Assembly (NCBI GenBank): GCA_016926155.1
Contig: JAFGPC010000205.1
Location: forward strand, 1 to 56,584
Direction: 5' to 3'
Source of the DNA: Sedimentisphaerales bacterium
GTDB lineage: Bacteria > Planctomycetota > Phycisphaerae > Sedimentisphaerales > Anaerohalosphaeraceae
DNA: 56,584 nucleotides
Under the pieces are notes generated by a model. That model was not told the DNA's origin, made no database searches, and saw only the letters and a list, made by a program, of their open reading frames with translations. The position numbers and the translations under genes are program-made. The stretch's first letter is position 1. Each line of letters opens with the position of its first letter. Below, one piece after another: positions 1-8,633 of this stretch.

Positions 1-776
1 AGTCTGCTGGTGCGACCCGGGTGGCCTGAGACAAACACAAGTTCGCCTTCACGTACTCCGGCGGGACTCCACATCAGATAATGTTCCACCCTGGCTGGCC
101 GACCATTTTCGTAAGCCCGGAACAAACAAATGTCCAAATCATAACGAGGATACTCGAAATTATCCGGATCGCCACCAAAGAAAGCAATCTGCTGCTCTGG
201 CGCAAACACCAGTCGTACGTCGGTATATTTCTTGAAGCGGTATAGATGGTACTGTCCACCCTGGTACAGAGTGATTACATCACTGCGTAATCCTGTTGTT
301 TCAAGCGATTTATTCTCTATCTCGGCCATAATCGCACGACGAGCGAGAAATGCTTCTTTAGCGGTCATGGTATCCCTGACAACAGCATTCACCTCCGCCG
401 TAACGTTTTTGATGCTTATGAGTACGTTCAGTTCCAGGTCCAGGCATCGCTTCTCTTGGGCCTGGGTTCGTGCGTAGAAGCCATCCCGAAGATAATCACG
501 TTTCTCTTCGCTGAACTTCTGCAGGGCGTCGGCCCCGACGTGATGGTTCGAAAGGACTAGGCCCTCGGCCGACACGAAAGAACCGGAACCTCCGCTGTTG
601 AACCGTACCGATGACTTCTGCAAGTGCTCCAGCCAGGCTTCTGTCGGCTCGAAACCGTATTTCTCCTTCAGCAGCTGACGGGGCGGATCATTGTAGAGCC
701 ACATGCCCTCATCCGACAGTGCTGGAATGCCAGTTAGTATTATCACAACGACCAATAATCGGCGTAATGGTTTCAT
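1..776 (-). CDS. S46 family dipeptidyl-peptidase (DPP7/DPP11-like), 3' end cut by window edge
   Basis: A secreted or periplasmic serine peptidase that removes dipeptides from peptide N-termini. The frame is open from an ATG at 776 to the window edge, giving about 258 residues of a family usually near 700. Residues 1-21 (MKPLRRLLVVVIILTGIPA) form a signal peptide. Directly after it comes DEGMWL, the typical start of mature S46 enzymes. The SNHH motif near residue 77 carries the catalytic His region, and DNFEYPRYDLDICLFR near residue 210 carries the catalytic Asp region. The catalytic Ser lies in the missing C-terminal part. A purine-rich GTGAGGAG sits just upstream of the ATG. Family assignment is firm; substrate preference (hydrophobic versus acidic P1 residue) cannot be read here. 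Confidence 0.9.
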   Translation of the reverse strand, partial: MKPLRRLLVVVIILTGIPALSDEGMWLYNDPPRQLLKEKYGFEPTEAWLEHLQKSSVRFNSGGSGSFVSAEGLVLSNHHVGADALQKFSEEKRDYLRDGFYARTQAQEKRCLDLELNVLISIKNVTAEVNAVVRDTMTAKEAFLARRAIMAEIENKSLETTGLRSDVITLYQGGQYHLYRFKKYTDVRLVFAPEQQIAFFGGDPDNFEYPRYDLDICLFRAYENGRPARVEHYLMWSPAGVREGELVFVSGHPGRTSR

Positions 777-835
777 TACGAACTCCTCACTTTGTTACTA
801 TTCGAGTCAACTTTATCCAACCTCGCAAAACAGAC

Positions 836-2506
836 TTATTTTCTGTTGACAACGGATACCTGACTTCCTGTAATGTCATCTGCCAGTTTCAGCAGTTCAA
901 TGCCTTTATTTGAGCCTAAATTGCGAGAATACTGTTTGTCGATTGGATTATTCCAGTGCTCATAGACGCCCAAACTTCTCAAGCGAACAACATTCCCATC
1001 ATGATCGGGGTCATAGAAGGTTCCTGAGGGAGGGTTGTCCGCCATCGCTGCCTCGATCAGATAATCATTAGCGCCGGACCAGTGAGGTGCGTCGTTCCAT
1101 TCCATATACAAAAAATCAAAGCCCACAGAATCGATAGCAACCGGGTCTTGAGATGCCAGAAGACTCGAAGTCCAATCACCCTCGAAAGGAATGCTATTCC
1201 ACTTTTTCGGTGCACGATCTTTTGCGTGTTTTCCTGCGTAAAGACCATCAATAAGATACAAAAGCGTCTTGCCGCCAAGATGTTTATGACCCATCAAGTC
1301 CACCAGAGGTCTATAATGTCCCATCCCTGGTAAGATACGAGGAAGATTCTTATGCATATCGTAATAATCATCTTGGCCTGCAGGTTTTCTGGCAAGCGAA
1401 CCATAATGATTTTTGGCGCAGAGCGTTACACCGGCCAAGTCATTGTGACTCTTTAGATTCGCCAAATTGATCAAATATTCAGCTTGCACGTAGGATTCGG
1501 GTATATGATCTATTTTCTTTCCGGCTGCATCTGGTGTGCTCCAGAACAGCGCTACCGAAGACTGTTTTACGGCCGTCCGGCCAAATTTACCCAAATAGTC
1601 CAAATACTGGACCTCAGGAAATCTGGCCTTGCACATTTGATAATACTCATTGGCAAAATAACACAGAGGATCCCCCACCGTAATGTCGGATTGTTTCACA
1701 CCCACCCGGTCCACGAGTTGTTCCAGGATGGCGATGATCATTTGAGGAGAAGTGTTCATGTAATCTTGACTCTTGAGATCGTAATCACTGGTCTCTGTTA
1801 CGGGACGCCGGGAGTGGATCTGGATACAGCCCACGAAATTCACCTTGATGAAAATCTTCTCTTTCGGCTGATAACCAACATCTCCCTTGCCATGCATTGT
1901 ATTGAAATGTTTAAAGAGGCTTTCCCAAGCCGCTTTGTCGTTCGGATTTCCTGTAAGGGATTGTACTGCACGACTCATCATTTGAGAAACCACACTTTGA
2001 TTGGTGTGACTGCTCTCCCACCAGTGGCCATCCCCTGGGCCATCCCAATCCGTCGCTTCCGGATCATGCACCCACACCACCCGACCTGGATGGATTCCCT
2101 TGGGTGCACCAATCGGCGAATTTGGGGCAGGCGCATCAGCAAATAGGTTTGGCTTAGTCGTAATGCTTACTGCCAACCATACAGAGCCGACACTGACAGC
2201 CACAAGCAGAAGCCACTGTACATATCGTGATTTTTTCAGACTACATCTTGCCTTATGAATTGCGGCTACAGAACCGAATCCTCCCATCAGCCAAATCACA
2301 AAGCCTGACGCTAAAGGAAAAGCAGCACGTTGACAGGGATACAGGGCTCGGGATGGTTTGGGAATCACCCGAATCAGAAACCAAAACAGAGCCAATGCGC
2401 TGCTCAAAGAGAACATCCAAGTAGGCCAGCATCGCTTCTGAGTTTCCTTAAGAGAGCATCCTGTCTTTGAACATACTGATCCTGATCGTTTTTTTCCGAG
2501 CAACAT
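836..2506 (-). CDS. DUF362 domain protein with N-terminal membrane helices
   Basis: A 556-residue protein. The first ~120 residues contain about three hydrophobic stretches (around residues 30-45, 65-82 and 98-115), so the protein is probably anchored in the membrane with the rest outside or in the cytoplasm. The remainder matches DUF362 style: EKIFIKVNFVG, SDITVGDPLCYF, LINLANLKSHNDLAGVTLC followed by AKNHYGS, and DGLYAGKH. DUF362 proteins are poorly characterised; some homologues carry ferredoxin domains, but none is seen here. The start is supported by AAGGAT about 8 bases upstream. It is separated by about 60 bases from the S46 gene on the same strand. No function is proposed. Confidence 0.8.
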   Translation of the reverse strand: MLLGKKRSGSVCSKTGCSLKETQKRCWPTWMFSLSSALALFWFLIRVIPKPSRALYPCQRAAFPLASGFVIWLMGGFGSVAAIHKARCSLKKSRYVQWLLLVAVSVGSVWLAVSITTKPNLFADAPAPNSPIGAPKGIHPGRVVWVHDPEATDWDGPGDGHWWESSHTNQSVVSQMMSRAVQSLTGNPNDKAAWESLFKHFNTMHGKGDVGYQPKEKIFIKVNFVGCIQIHSRRPVTETSDYDLKSQDYMNTSPQMIIAILEQLVDRVGVKQSDITVGDPLCYFANEYYQMCKARFPEVQYLDYLGKFGRTAVKQSSVALFWSTPDAAGKKIDHIPESYVQAEYLINLANLKSHNDLAGVTLCAKNHYGSLARKPAGQDDYYDMHKNLPRILPGMGHYRPLVDLMGHKHLGGKTLLYLIDGLYAGKHAKDRAPKKWNSIPFEGDWTSSLLASQDPVAIDSVGFDFLYMEWNDAPHWSGANDYLIEAAMADNPPSGTFYDPDHDGNVVRLRSLGVYEHWNNPIDKQYSRNLGSNKGIELLKLADDITGSQVSVVNRK

Positions 2507-2699
2507 TGTATAATCCTTATCATTTCTGGTTGTTGATTACATGCTTTTTAGTGATTTATCCACTCAGTATTATACACACAAAGACGGGTACAACATATTA
2601 CAATTACATTAGTCGGCTTTACGAAGCTCCCCCTCTTTTATCGCCCATCTGTCAAAGGATCAACTCGATTTTATGGACTGTGATTAAGCAAATACGGTA

Positions 2700-3356
2700 T
2701 CACTTTGCCTCAGATAGAGATCTATAAAGCAAAACCACAACCGCAATGTGCAAGGTCAGAAAGACAGGCCAGGAAAAATACGATGCATACTCCGGTTCTG
2801 TAACGTGAGGTCCGGGAATGCAAAAGCAAATCACAATACTGATGATACAGGCTGTCAATCCAACCCATCGTGTCTTGGGAATCTTAAAAAATCTATCAAA
2901 GAGCAGTAGACCAGCCACCCAGAGCATAACAGCAGATGTAATCAACGGCGCCAGGACGGGTCCCGCCCATAGGGTCGGGATGAGAAATAAGATATCCCAA
3001 TCCAACAACGTTACGGGCCAGCCCAGCAGTAGTTTGAGCCAGATATAGTAGAAGATATCCCACACAGCAAAGATAAGTAAGAAATATGCTAAGCGATGGC
3101 GGAACGATTTGGCCATCAGCCAGGCGCCTGTAAAGATCAGAACTACAGTAGCCGCCTCTCGTCCGACCTCTGTCAGTAAGAATCTGAGAGCCCCTTCCAT
3201 GGAGGCAAAATCGGCGATCGGAAACGTAAAACCTTCCGGGTAGAATATAGCACGCAGATAAACAACAACAGAGGATTCTATATATGCAAATGCTGCGGAG
3301 AAGGCAACCAGCATGGAAAGACGAATGACACAGTCTTTTATAGATTTCGAACACAT
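2700..3356 (-). CDS. Polytopic membrane protein of unknown function
   Basis: A 218-residue very hydrophobic protein with about six predicted membrane segments, at roughly residues 12-35, 60-82, 90-112, 118-140, 155-175 and 190-212. There are few charged residues outside the short loops. I do not recognise a family. No strong ribosome binding site precedes the ATG, and a second in-frame ATG occurs at residue 15 (MLVAFSAAFAY), so the start is uncertain. It lies on the same strand as its neighbours, with 193 bases between it and the DUF362 gene. Confidence 0.6.
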   Translation of the reverse strand: MCSKSIKDCVIRLSMLVAFSAAFAYIESSVVVYLRAIFYPEGFTFPIADFASMEGALRFLLTEVGREAATVVLIFTGAWLMAKSFRHRLAYFLLIFAVWDIFYYIWLKLLLGWPVTLLDWDILFLIPTLWAGPVLAPLITSAVMLWVAGLLLFDRFFKIPKTRWVGLTACIISIVICFCIPGPHVTEPEYASYFSWPVFLTLHIAVVVLLYRSLSEAK

Positions 3357-3411
3357 CTTATATGTCTACCCCGCTTAGAAATCCCAATATTTTATATTCT
3401 CTGTATATAGC

Positions 3412-5223
3412 TCAGTCGGCTGTCTCGCAGAACACCGCAAATTCGGCCAGCCCGATGTTTGGCGAGTTCGGCTTGACGGCCGTTATGGAAAACTTGACCC
3501 ATGACAAGATCTTGGGCTCGAAGGTGATCTCCAGCCCCTGTGTCGCGTTGTCGGGAAGCGGGTGCGCAAGATCGATTATGCTGCCGTCACTGAACACAAG
3601 CCTGCCGCCGGTCACTTGGTCAAGGGGATTGGGGCGGTCAAAGAGCTGGAGACGGCAGATCGTTTGCGGCTGGTCCCAGGATAGTTTGATCCATGCACCC
3701 ACACCCTCATGGGAAGTGGCCCACTCCCTGCCAATGTTACCTGGATAGCCGTCCACGTGGCCGTCGATGGCGGCCTGTGCAATGTAATCCTTGTGCGTCG
3801 AACTGACTTCGACCCGTGCCTGAAGGGCGACGTTGTTTGCAGACTGTAGTGGATTGGGGGCTGGCTTGGGCTCCTCTTCCGGCGCCAGGAACCGCAGTTC
3901 GTGCAGGCACAGTCCGTAGCGGCCACCCGGCGGATTGAATTCAAGTTTCACGCCATTCCAGTTGGGGCTGAAGTTGGCTGAATAGCACAGCCACAGCGTT
4001 TTGCCGTCGGAGCTGATGAACTTGCTCGGTAAATTGAGGAAGTAGCCTTGCTCACCGAAATGCTTCATATAGGCAACCAGCCGCCACGGACCGGTCAGGG
4101 AGTCGGATTCGAGGATATAAGAATCCATCTTGGCGACGGTCGGCCAGCCGTCGGTGATGCACATCAGGTATTTTTTCAGGCCCGGTACCCATGTTGCAGT
4201 GGCGCAGCCCATGTGATTGTTCCATTCGATCAGTGGCTTTATTTGATTGAAATCGGAGGTCCAGACCGGCTGGCCGGCGACATCGTGCCCATTGAAGAAT
4301 TCGTAGGCGCTGAGGTTATTGATCGTTTCCGTCGAGGGCGTGACTCGCGCGAGGTAGACCTGGTCGGCGGTGATCCAGCTCAGGTTGGCGTGGTCGAAAT
4401 CCTCATCGCACGGTTGGACCTCGAATCTACCGGCGGCAGTGGGTTTGATGCAGGGCCGCGACTCCGGATCGTTGGCAACAGCGCCCATACCAAGAAGGTA
4501 GGCCTTGCCGTCAGGCGAATGTTCCATGTTCTTGCCGAAGTCTACAAAATGGGGCGCGCCCATCTTCACCGGCTCCAGATATTCGGCTGGCTCGGGAAAC
4601 AGCGGCTTTTCAGGGGAGTGCGGTGAGGGCTCCCAGGTCTTGCCAAGATCCCGCGAGATCTGAAAGCCGGGCATTGGGCCGAGGTTCGGCCAATTCCACA
4701 TAAAGCTCTTATGCAGGTACTGTCCCGATGGACCTAGACAGTAGGTGCCGTAGTACCAGATACCGTCGTGCACCAGCGACCCGCACGGATAGCGGCCTTG
4801 ATAGGGCAGGGCGTTACCTAACTTGGGGAGCGAGGTGTTTTTGATCGTCAATTTCAGCGGGTCATCGCCAATCATTACAGCATGCCCCGTCCGAGCCTCG
4901 GCGCCGCTGCCGGAACTACATCCCACCCCGTCGGTCGTCCCGTCGGTCCATGGCGAGTAAAGGTTACCGTTGCCCGCCCAAGATGGATAAAACGTATCAC
5001 CACAATAGTAGTCGGAGTGTCGGCCGGTGAACAATACTCCTCCAAGAGCTGGCGAAGGTTTGAAGGGGCAATCCGCTGGCGGTTCGGACGGCCAGACTTG
5101 CCAGCCGACCGTTGGGGCATCGACCAGCATCTGTTCGTTTGTTACGTCAATCACCACCGCATGAACCGGCATAGCAAACACCACACCCGTCAAAAGTGCA
5201 ACTACAGACATGCGATGCTTCAT
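3412..5223 (-). CDS. Secreted beta-propeller-like protein with C-terminal F5/8 type C (discoidin-like) domain
   Basis: A 603-residue exported protein. I place the start at 5223 (MKHRMSVVALLTGVVFA), which gives a signal peptide ending near HA and has GGAGATGAG just upstream. The open frame continues 143 codons further upstream, but that part looks non-coding. The central region has repeated Trp/Gly-rich strands typical of sialidase-like or DUF4185-type propellers (LLFTGRHSDYYCGDTF, GRDLGKTW-type and DSLTGPWRLV segments). The last ~140 residues (NNVALQARVEVSSTHKDY onward, with WATSHEGVGAWIKLSW) fit a galactose-binding F5/8 C domain. A role in carbohydrate binding or breakdown is inferred; catalytic residues were not identified. 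Confidence 0.75.
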   Translation of the reverse strand: MKHRMSVVALLTGVVFAMPVHAVVIDVTNEQMLVDAPTVGWQVWPSEPPADCPFKPSPALGGVLFTGRHSDYYCGDTFYPSWAGNGNLYSPWTDGTTDGVGCSSGSGAEARTGHAVMIGDDPLKLTIKNTSLPKLGNALPYQGRYPCGSLVHDGIWYYGTYCLGPSGQYLHKSFMWNWPNLGPMPGFQISRDLGKTWEPSPHSPEKPLFPEPAEYLEPVKMGAPHFVDFGKNMEHSPDGKAYLLGMGAVANDPESRPCIKPTAAGRFEVQPCDEDFDHANLSWITADQVYLARVTPSTETINNLSAYEFFNGHDVAGQPVWTSDFNQIKPLIEWNNHMGCATATWVPGLKKYLMCITDGWPTVAKMDSYILESDSLTGPWRLVAYMKHFGEQGYFLNLPSKFISSDGKTLWLCYSANFSPNWNGVKLEFNPPGGRYGLCLHELRFLAPEEEPKPAPNPLQSANNVALQARVEVSSTHKDYIAQAAIDGHVDGYPGNIGREWATSHEGVGAWIKLSWDQPQTICRLQLFDRPNPLDQVTGGRLVFSDGSIIDLAHPLPDNATQGLEITFEPKILSWVKFSITAVKPNSPNIGLAEFAVFCETAD

Positions 5224-5631
5224 GGTCTCATCTCCCCATTCATTTTCCTTTGTCTCTGGGATTTTCTCTTCTCTTTTGTTCCTTGCGTTGATCGGGTTGT
5301 GTCTCTTTCGGCCATGAGCAAATTGAGCGGAAATCGATACTCCTTTACGCAACGCGGTCCATGATACCACAGTCAGAGGGCAGGGAGAAGCAACGATTGG
5401 GAGAATCGGTTCATGCTCAATGGAATCCTCCGGGATTTTAAGCGACGATACCTTCGGGCTGGGATCTCTCCTTCTCACCCGCATTTTCCCTGAAAAAAGA
5501 GATTGGAGAAGAATTTCCTTGGTTCTGAGAACCGCTTTTTGGTAGAATTCTTGATGTGCTAATATGTAAATACTGTTTTTTTGACTATAATCGTAGGCAG
5601 TGTACTTACATAGGATACGATGGAGGGTGTT
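5224..5631. promoter_or_regulatory. Divergent intergenic region between propeller and dockerin genes
   Basis: No gene is seen in these 408 bases. It must carry promoters for both neighbours. A TATAAT box at 5586-5591 is a candidate -10 for the rightward dockerin gene (start 5632), without a clear -35. A 13-base palindrome (GGTTCTGAGAACC, 5521-5533) lies upstream and could be an operator. Confidence 0.35.
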
Positions 5632-6339
5632 ATGTGTAGAGTTTTTTTTCATGTCGGTTTGGTTTGTGTTTTATTCGGCTTGGCGGTCGCTGAACTATTT
5701 TCCATTAACCCGCGGGCTACATATCTGAGGACCAATCAGGACACCGCTTACAACACTGTGCCGTTTGCTCTGGCAGACTTATCACTTTTTCCGGGTGATT
5801 TTATCCGGCTACAGCAATATGGCGATTATAAACCGGGTACGGCGGGATCCCACCATGATACCAGCACAAACATGATAGCAGTTTTCAGCGGTAGCAATAT
5901 CCTGCTGTCTTCCGATCAACTGAACCGCGTTCAAGATGCCAACGATGCAGGCATCGACTATACCACAGGAGTCACATATCGTGGTAGCCTGACAACAGAC
6001 ATACCCGAAGATTTTTTTGTCAGTGACGTTTACGTACAAATCCCGGAGGGAGCGGCTTACTTGTTCATTGCCGCAGCCGATTCTCTGTATTACGATAACT
6101 CGGATCCGGATGGAGATTATGCGGTTGATATAACGCTTTGCACTTGTCCCATCGTGGATCTCAATTCGGATTGCCTCGTGAACTTATCCGATTTTTGCAT
6201 TTTGGCATCCCAGTGGCAGGACATCCCGGCAGATATATCTGCGGACATCTATCCTCAGCCGGAAGGCGACGGCTTCGTAGATATCCTCGATTTAGCCGTA
6301 TTGGCGGAAAACTGGATTGCTGCCCCCAGTTGCGAATAA
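5632..6339 (+). CDS. Secreted protein with C-terminal dockerin type I repeats
   Basis: A 235-residue protein. The start at 5632 (MCRVFFHVGL) is chosen because GGAGGG lies 5 bases upstream; the alternative ATG at 5620 lacks one. A signal peptide covers about residues 1-20. The middle (residues ~30-165) is a beta-rich domain with LFPGDFIRLQQYGDY and LFIAAADSLYYDN, a lectin-like pattern that I recognise only loosely. The C-terminus holds two dockerin half-repeats: DLNSDCLVNLSDF (near residue 175) and a weaker EGDGFVDILDLAVLA (near 212), each with calcium-binding loop residues. Such tails are very common in Phycisphaerae-type planctomycetes and may anchor the protein to surface structures. It stands alone on the plus strand. 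Confidence 0.8.
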   Translation: MCRVFFHVGLVCVLFGLAVAELFSINPRATYLRTNQDTAYNTVPFALADLSLFPGDFIRLQQYGDYKPGTAGSHHDTSTNMIAVFSGSNILLSSDQLNRVQDANDAGIDYTTGVTYRGSLTTDIPEDFFVSDVYVQIPEGAAYLFIAAADSLYYDNSDPDGDYAVDITLCTCPIVDLNSDCLVNLSDFCILASQWQDIPADISADIYPQPEGDGFVDILDLAVLAENWIAAPSCE

Positions 6340-6610
6340 CTATCGATTTCAAAAAACCGTATTCATATTTAAAGTACTTGAAATAAGCCTAGTTGATATT
6401 CGGAAAGACACATACAACGAAGAGAACATAAATAGAAACAAGGAGATATTATGGTCAACTTTGCTCTTTGAGCTTTCAGGGAAAGATTTCCGCTTGTATC
6501 ACATATTCAAAGTTACAACTTGCTAATACGACAAATAAAGCTTAGCTATATGTTTTGCTATGCAACTTCTCCTTCTCTCCGCTTTCGCTATTGTCTAATT
6601 CTACCCTAAA
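6340..6610. other. Intergenic stretch, no gene recognised
   Basis: AT-rich. One good ribosome binding site (AAGGAGATATT) precedes an ATG at 6451, but the frame stops after six codons, so it may be the leftover start of a deleted gene at the left edge of the accessory region. Confidence 0.3.
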
Positions 6611-6973
6611 TTGCTCATATTATCGCTTGATAAAAAAATTCTCCAAAAATCTGGTCGCGAAGGCTTTGGCGGCAATGTAAAGGCCGTTTGTTCATGGATA
6701 GGAAACAGCCCTCAAGTGGCAATGACTCACTATGCACAGTTGACCGAGGCGGACATGAAAGAAGCAGCAAAAATGACCATTCTGAATGATGCTGAAGAGA
6801 CGGTGCAAAATACGGTGCATCATCCCGATGAAAATACATGCAAATCCGTGAACGAGAAAAACAACCCCCCTCACATAACCCCTGATAGCTGCAATACTTT
6901 ACAGCCGTTTGCAACATCCTGCAATTCTGGGCAAGATACATCCGAATGGGCGGTACAGGACTTGAACCTGTGA
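6611..6973 (+). pseudogene. 3' fragment of a tyrosine recombinase (integrase)
   Basis: The frame encodes only the last ~100 residues of a phage-type integrase. VCSWIGNSPQVAMTHYAQ contains the typical (W)(I/L)G(N/H)S helix, and its HY supplies the nucleophilic tyrosine. LTEADMKEAAK is the usual tail after the active site. The catalytic Arg/Lys/His-Arg boxes that should precede it are absent, and no convincing start exists (only a TTG with no ribosome site), so this is a decapitated gene. Its final codons (WAVQDLNL) run through the tRNA-Val fragment, a common arrangement where integrase genes end at their attachment core. Confidence 0.8.
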
Positions 6974-6988
6974 CTTCCTGCTTGTAAG
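6947..6988 (-). other. 3' half of tRNA-Val(TAC): attachment-site core
   Basis: On the minus strand the bases read from the anticodon loop CTTACAA (anticodon TAC) through the stem GCAGG, variable loop AAGTC, T-arm (ACAGG, TTCAAGT, CCTGT) to the acceptor strand ACCGCCC and discriminator A. The 5' half is missing: the bases before the loop do not pair with GCAGG. A tRNA 3' fragment starting exactly at the anticodon loop, next to an integrase 3' end, is the classical signature of an att core. Confidence 0.8.
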
Positions 6989-7022
6989 AGCGTGCAGGGT
7001 CGTTTTTAAGTTTTTTCGTGAT

Positions 7023-7046
7023 AAGGACTTATGAACGTAAGTCCTT
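7023..7046. repeat. Perfect 9-bp hairpin
   Basis: AAGGACTTA and TAAGTCCTT flank the 6-base loop TGAACG. Only four T follow on the plus strand, so it is a weak terminator at best. It could also be a protein-binding dyad of the mobile element. Confidence 0.6.
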
Positions 7047-7115
7047 TTGCAAATACCACATATAAATTGCCGACCAAAGACATCCATTGTCATAAAATGA
7101 CACAAAATTTACCCC

Positions 7116-7192
7116 ATTGTAGTATTGGTGTAGTACAAAATCGGGTGCATTTTGACTTATGATCTGATTTGTACTACACTGCGCACTACAAT
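7116..7192. repeat. Bipartite inverted repeat with four TGTAGT-type boxes
   Basis: Left arm: ATTGTAGT (7116-7123) then GTGTAGTACAAA (7128-7139). Right arm, inverted: TTTGTACTACAC (7168-7179) then ACTACAAT (7185-7192). The inner arms match perfectly over 12 bases and are separated by 28 bases; the outer boxes match over 8. It lies between the att scar and the pentapeptide gene. It could be binding sites for an integrase, excisionase or repressor. Confidence 0.7.
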
Positions 7193-7341
7193 CAGTATGA
7201 TATCCCAAAAGTACATTAATGACAACCTCAATATTGCTCTAAAAACAAGGCCTAGCCTGTGACCTCTTTCCGGAGTTACCAGAACACACACTTCACGTTA
7301 TTGGGTATTTAACCGGGCTAATCGTGTTTTCAGCTATTCAC

Positions 7342-7371
7342 TTGACACGTTCGATCCGGATTCTGTAGAAT
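7342..7371 (+). promoter_or_regulatory. Sigma70-type promoter of the pentapeptide-repeat gene
   Basis: TTGACA (7342-7347) and TAGAAT (7366-7371) are separated by 18 bases and lie 34 bases before the start codon. A GGAGG at 7393-7397 serves the ATG at 7405. Confidence 0.6.
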
Positions 7372-7404
7372 TCTATTACTGGTTCGACCCATGGAGGCAT
7401 TCTT

Positions 7405-8616
7405 ATGGCTGATCACGAACATTTGAAGATTCTTAGCCGAGGTGTTGAGGTCTGGAATCAGTGGAGGAAAGATAATCCCAACATAAAGCCTGACCTTCGT
7501 GGGGTGATACTTTCTAGAGTAAATCTTACCAAGGTGGATCTATCCAATACCTACTTATCTGAAGCTGATCTATCCAACGCTAATTTTTCTATGGCAGATC
7601 TATCTGAGGCAGACTTTTCAGGGCCAGATTCTCAATATAACCTTATGCCTAATGCAAGAGTAGACTTTACTTCTTTTTCCGTTCCCACGACGAAAGTTAT
7701 TTGGGAAAACCGTAATGGAGCGAAGCTTTCCGGGGCAAATTTTTCCAAGGCAAATCTTTCTAAAGCAAAGTTTATTGGAGTAAGCCTTCGTAAAGTAAAT
7801 TTTTCTGAAGCTAATCTATCCAAGGCAGACCTTTCAGATGCAAACCTTTCCGGAGTTGATCTTCGTGATACGAATCTTACTGGAGCGAATCTTGAAGGAG
7901 CTTATCTATCTGCAGCACAATTGCCGAAAAATCTTTCGGGAGTGAATCTTTCACATGCAATGGACGTAATCTTTGACGGACATCAACTTAAGAATACTAT
8001 CATATCACCTTTTACAACTAGTCCTTGGTTTACATTGCGTCGTCGGTATACAGGAAGCCGAACGTTTATTCATTTCATCCTTCTCATTTTATTTCTCATG
8101 CCATACACATTAAAGATGTTTTTCTGGTATGGCGTGCACAAAGGTCAGAACGTTTTAGTTAATCGTATATCACAAGTTGAGAAAAATCTCGGCGGTTCAT
8201 TGGATGTTATTATCACCTATCAGAAGGATCCCAATAGTCTAGTCATAGTTACTGGAGCTAAGACAAATACAAAACCACTGAAATTACGTCTTTCTTCAAT
8301 TTTGCAAACAAGCAGTGAAGGATTTCGTAAAGTGCCTGTTTGGAAAGTTCTATTGGGAATAGATAAAGGTTGGTGGTACGCTATCACTGTAATTATTTTG
8401 ATAATTTACAATACTATTCGACTCATTCTTACAAATTATGTTTCAGTATTAAGTGATGAACAGAATCGTACAGGCTATACACCTTACATGAGTTCATATG
8501 CCAGTCTTTTCTTGATACATATCGGTCTTATGTTTCTCTTTATATTTGCTACATGTAGTTTTCTATATCATTTCTGGTGCTGGATGACTGCCATTGTGTA
8601 CCTACCAAATGTATAA
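7405..8616 (+). CDS. Pentapeptide-repeat protein with C-terminal membrane helices
   Basis: A 403-residue protein. Residues ~28-195 are built of A(D/N)LSx-type pentapeptides (ADLSNANFS, ANLSKADLS and similar), which fold into a right-handed square beta-helix. A break around residues 75-105 interrupts the series. The C-terminal half has about three membrane segments (near residues 222-240, 322-345 and 370-395), with a soluble part between the first two. GC content is clearly lower than in the phage genes, and it is encoded opposite to them; its stop is 17 bases from the stop of the first tail gene. This layout suggests a cargo (moron) gene. Similar repeat-plus-membrane proteins are reported among membrane-acting effectors; that role here is inference only. 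Confidence 0.75.
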   Translation: MADHEHLKILSRGVEVWNQWRKDNPNIKPDLRGVILSRVNLTKVDLSNTYLSEADLSNANFSMADLSEADFSGPDSQYNLMPNARVDFTSFSVPTTKVIWENRNGAKLSGANFSKANLSKAKFIGVSLRKVNFSEANLSKADLSDANLSGVDLRDTNLTGANLEGAYLSAAQLPKNLSGVNLSHAMDVIFDGHQLKNTIISPFTTSPWFTLRRRYTGSRTFIHFILLILFLMPYTLKMFFWYGVHKGQNVLVNRISQVEKNLGGSLDVIITYQKDPNSLVIVTGAKTNTKPLKLRLSSILQTSSEGFRKVPVWKVLLGIDKGWWYAITVIILIIYNTIRLILTNYVSVLSDEQNRTGYTPYMSSYASLFLIHIGLMFLFIFATCSFLYHFWCWMTAIVYLPNV

Positions 8617-8633
8617 TCGTTTCGCTGTTTTCG

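Noticed and set aside
2467-2727. An 86-codon rightward frame between two leftward genes
   Set aside because: It overlaps the ends of both neighbours, has no ribosome site, and shows a composition expected from AT-rich intergenic DNA.
5224-5652. Start of the propeller protein at 5652 with a 143-residue extension
   Set aside because: The extension lacks protein-like features, while a signal peptide and ribosome site begin at 5223.
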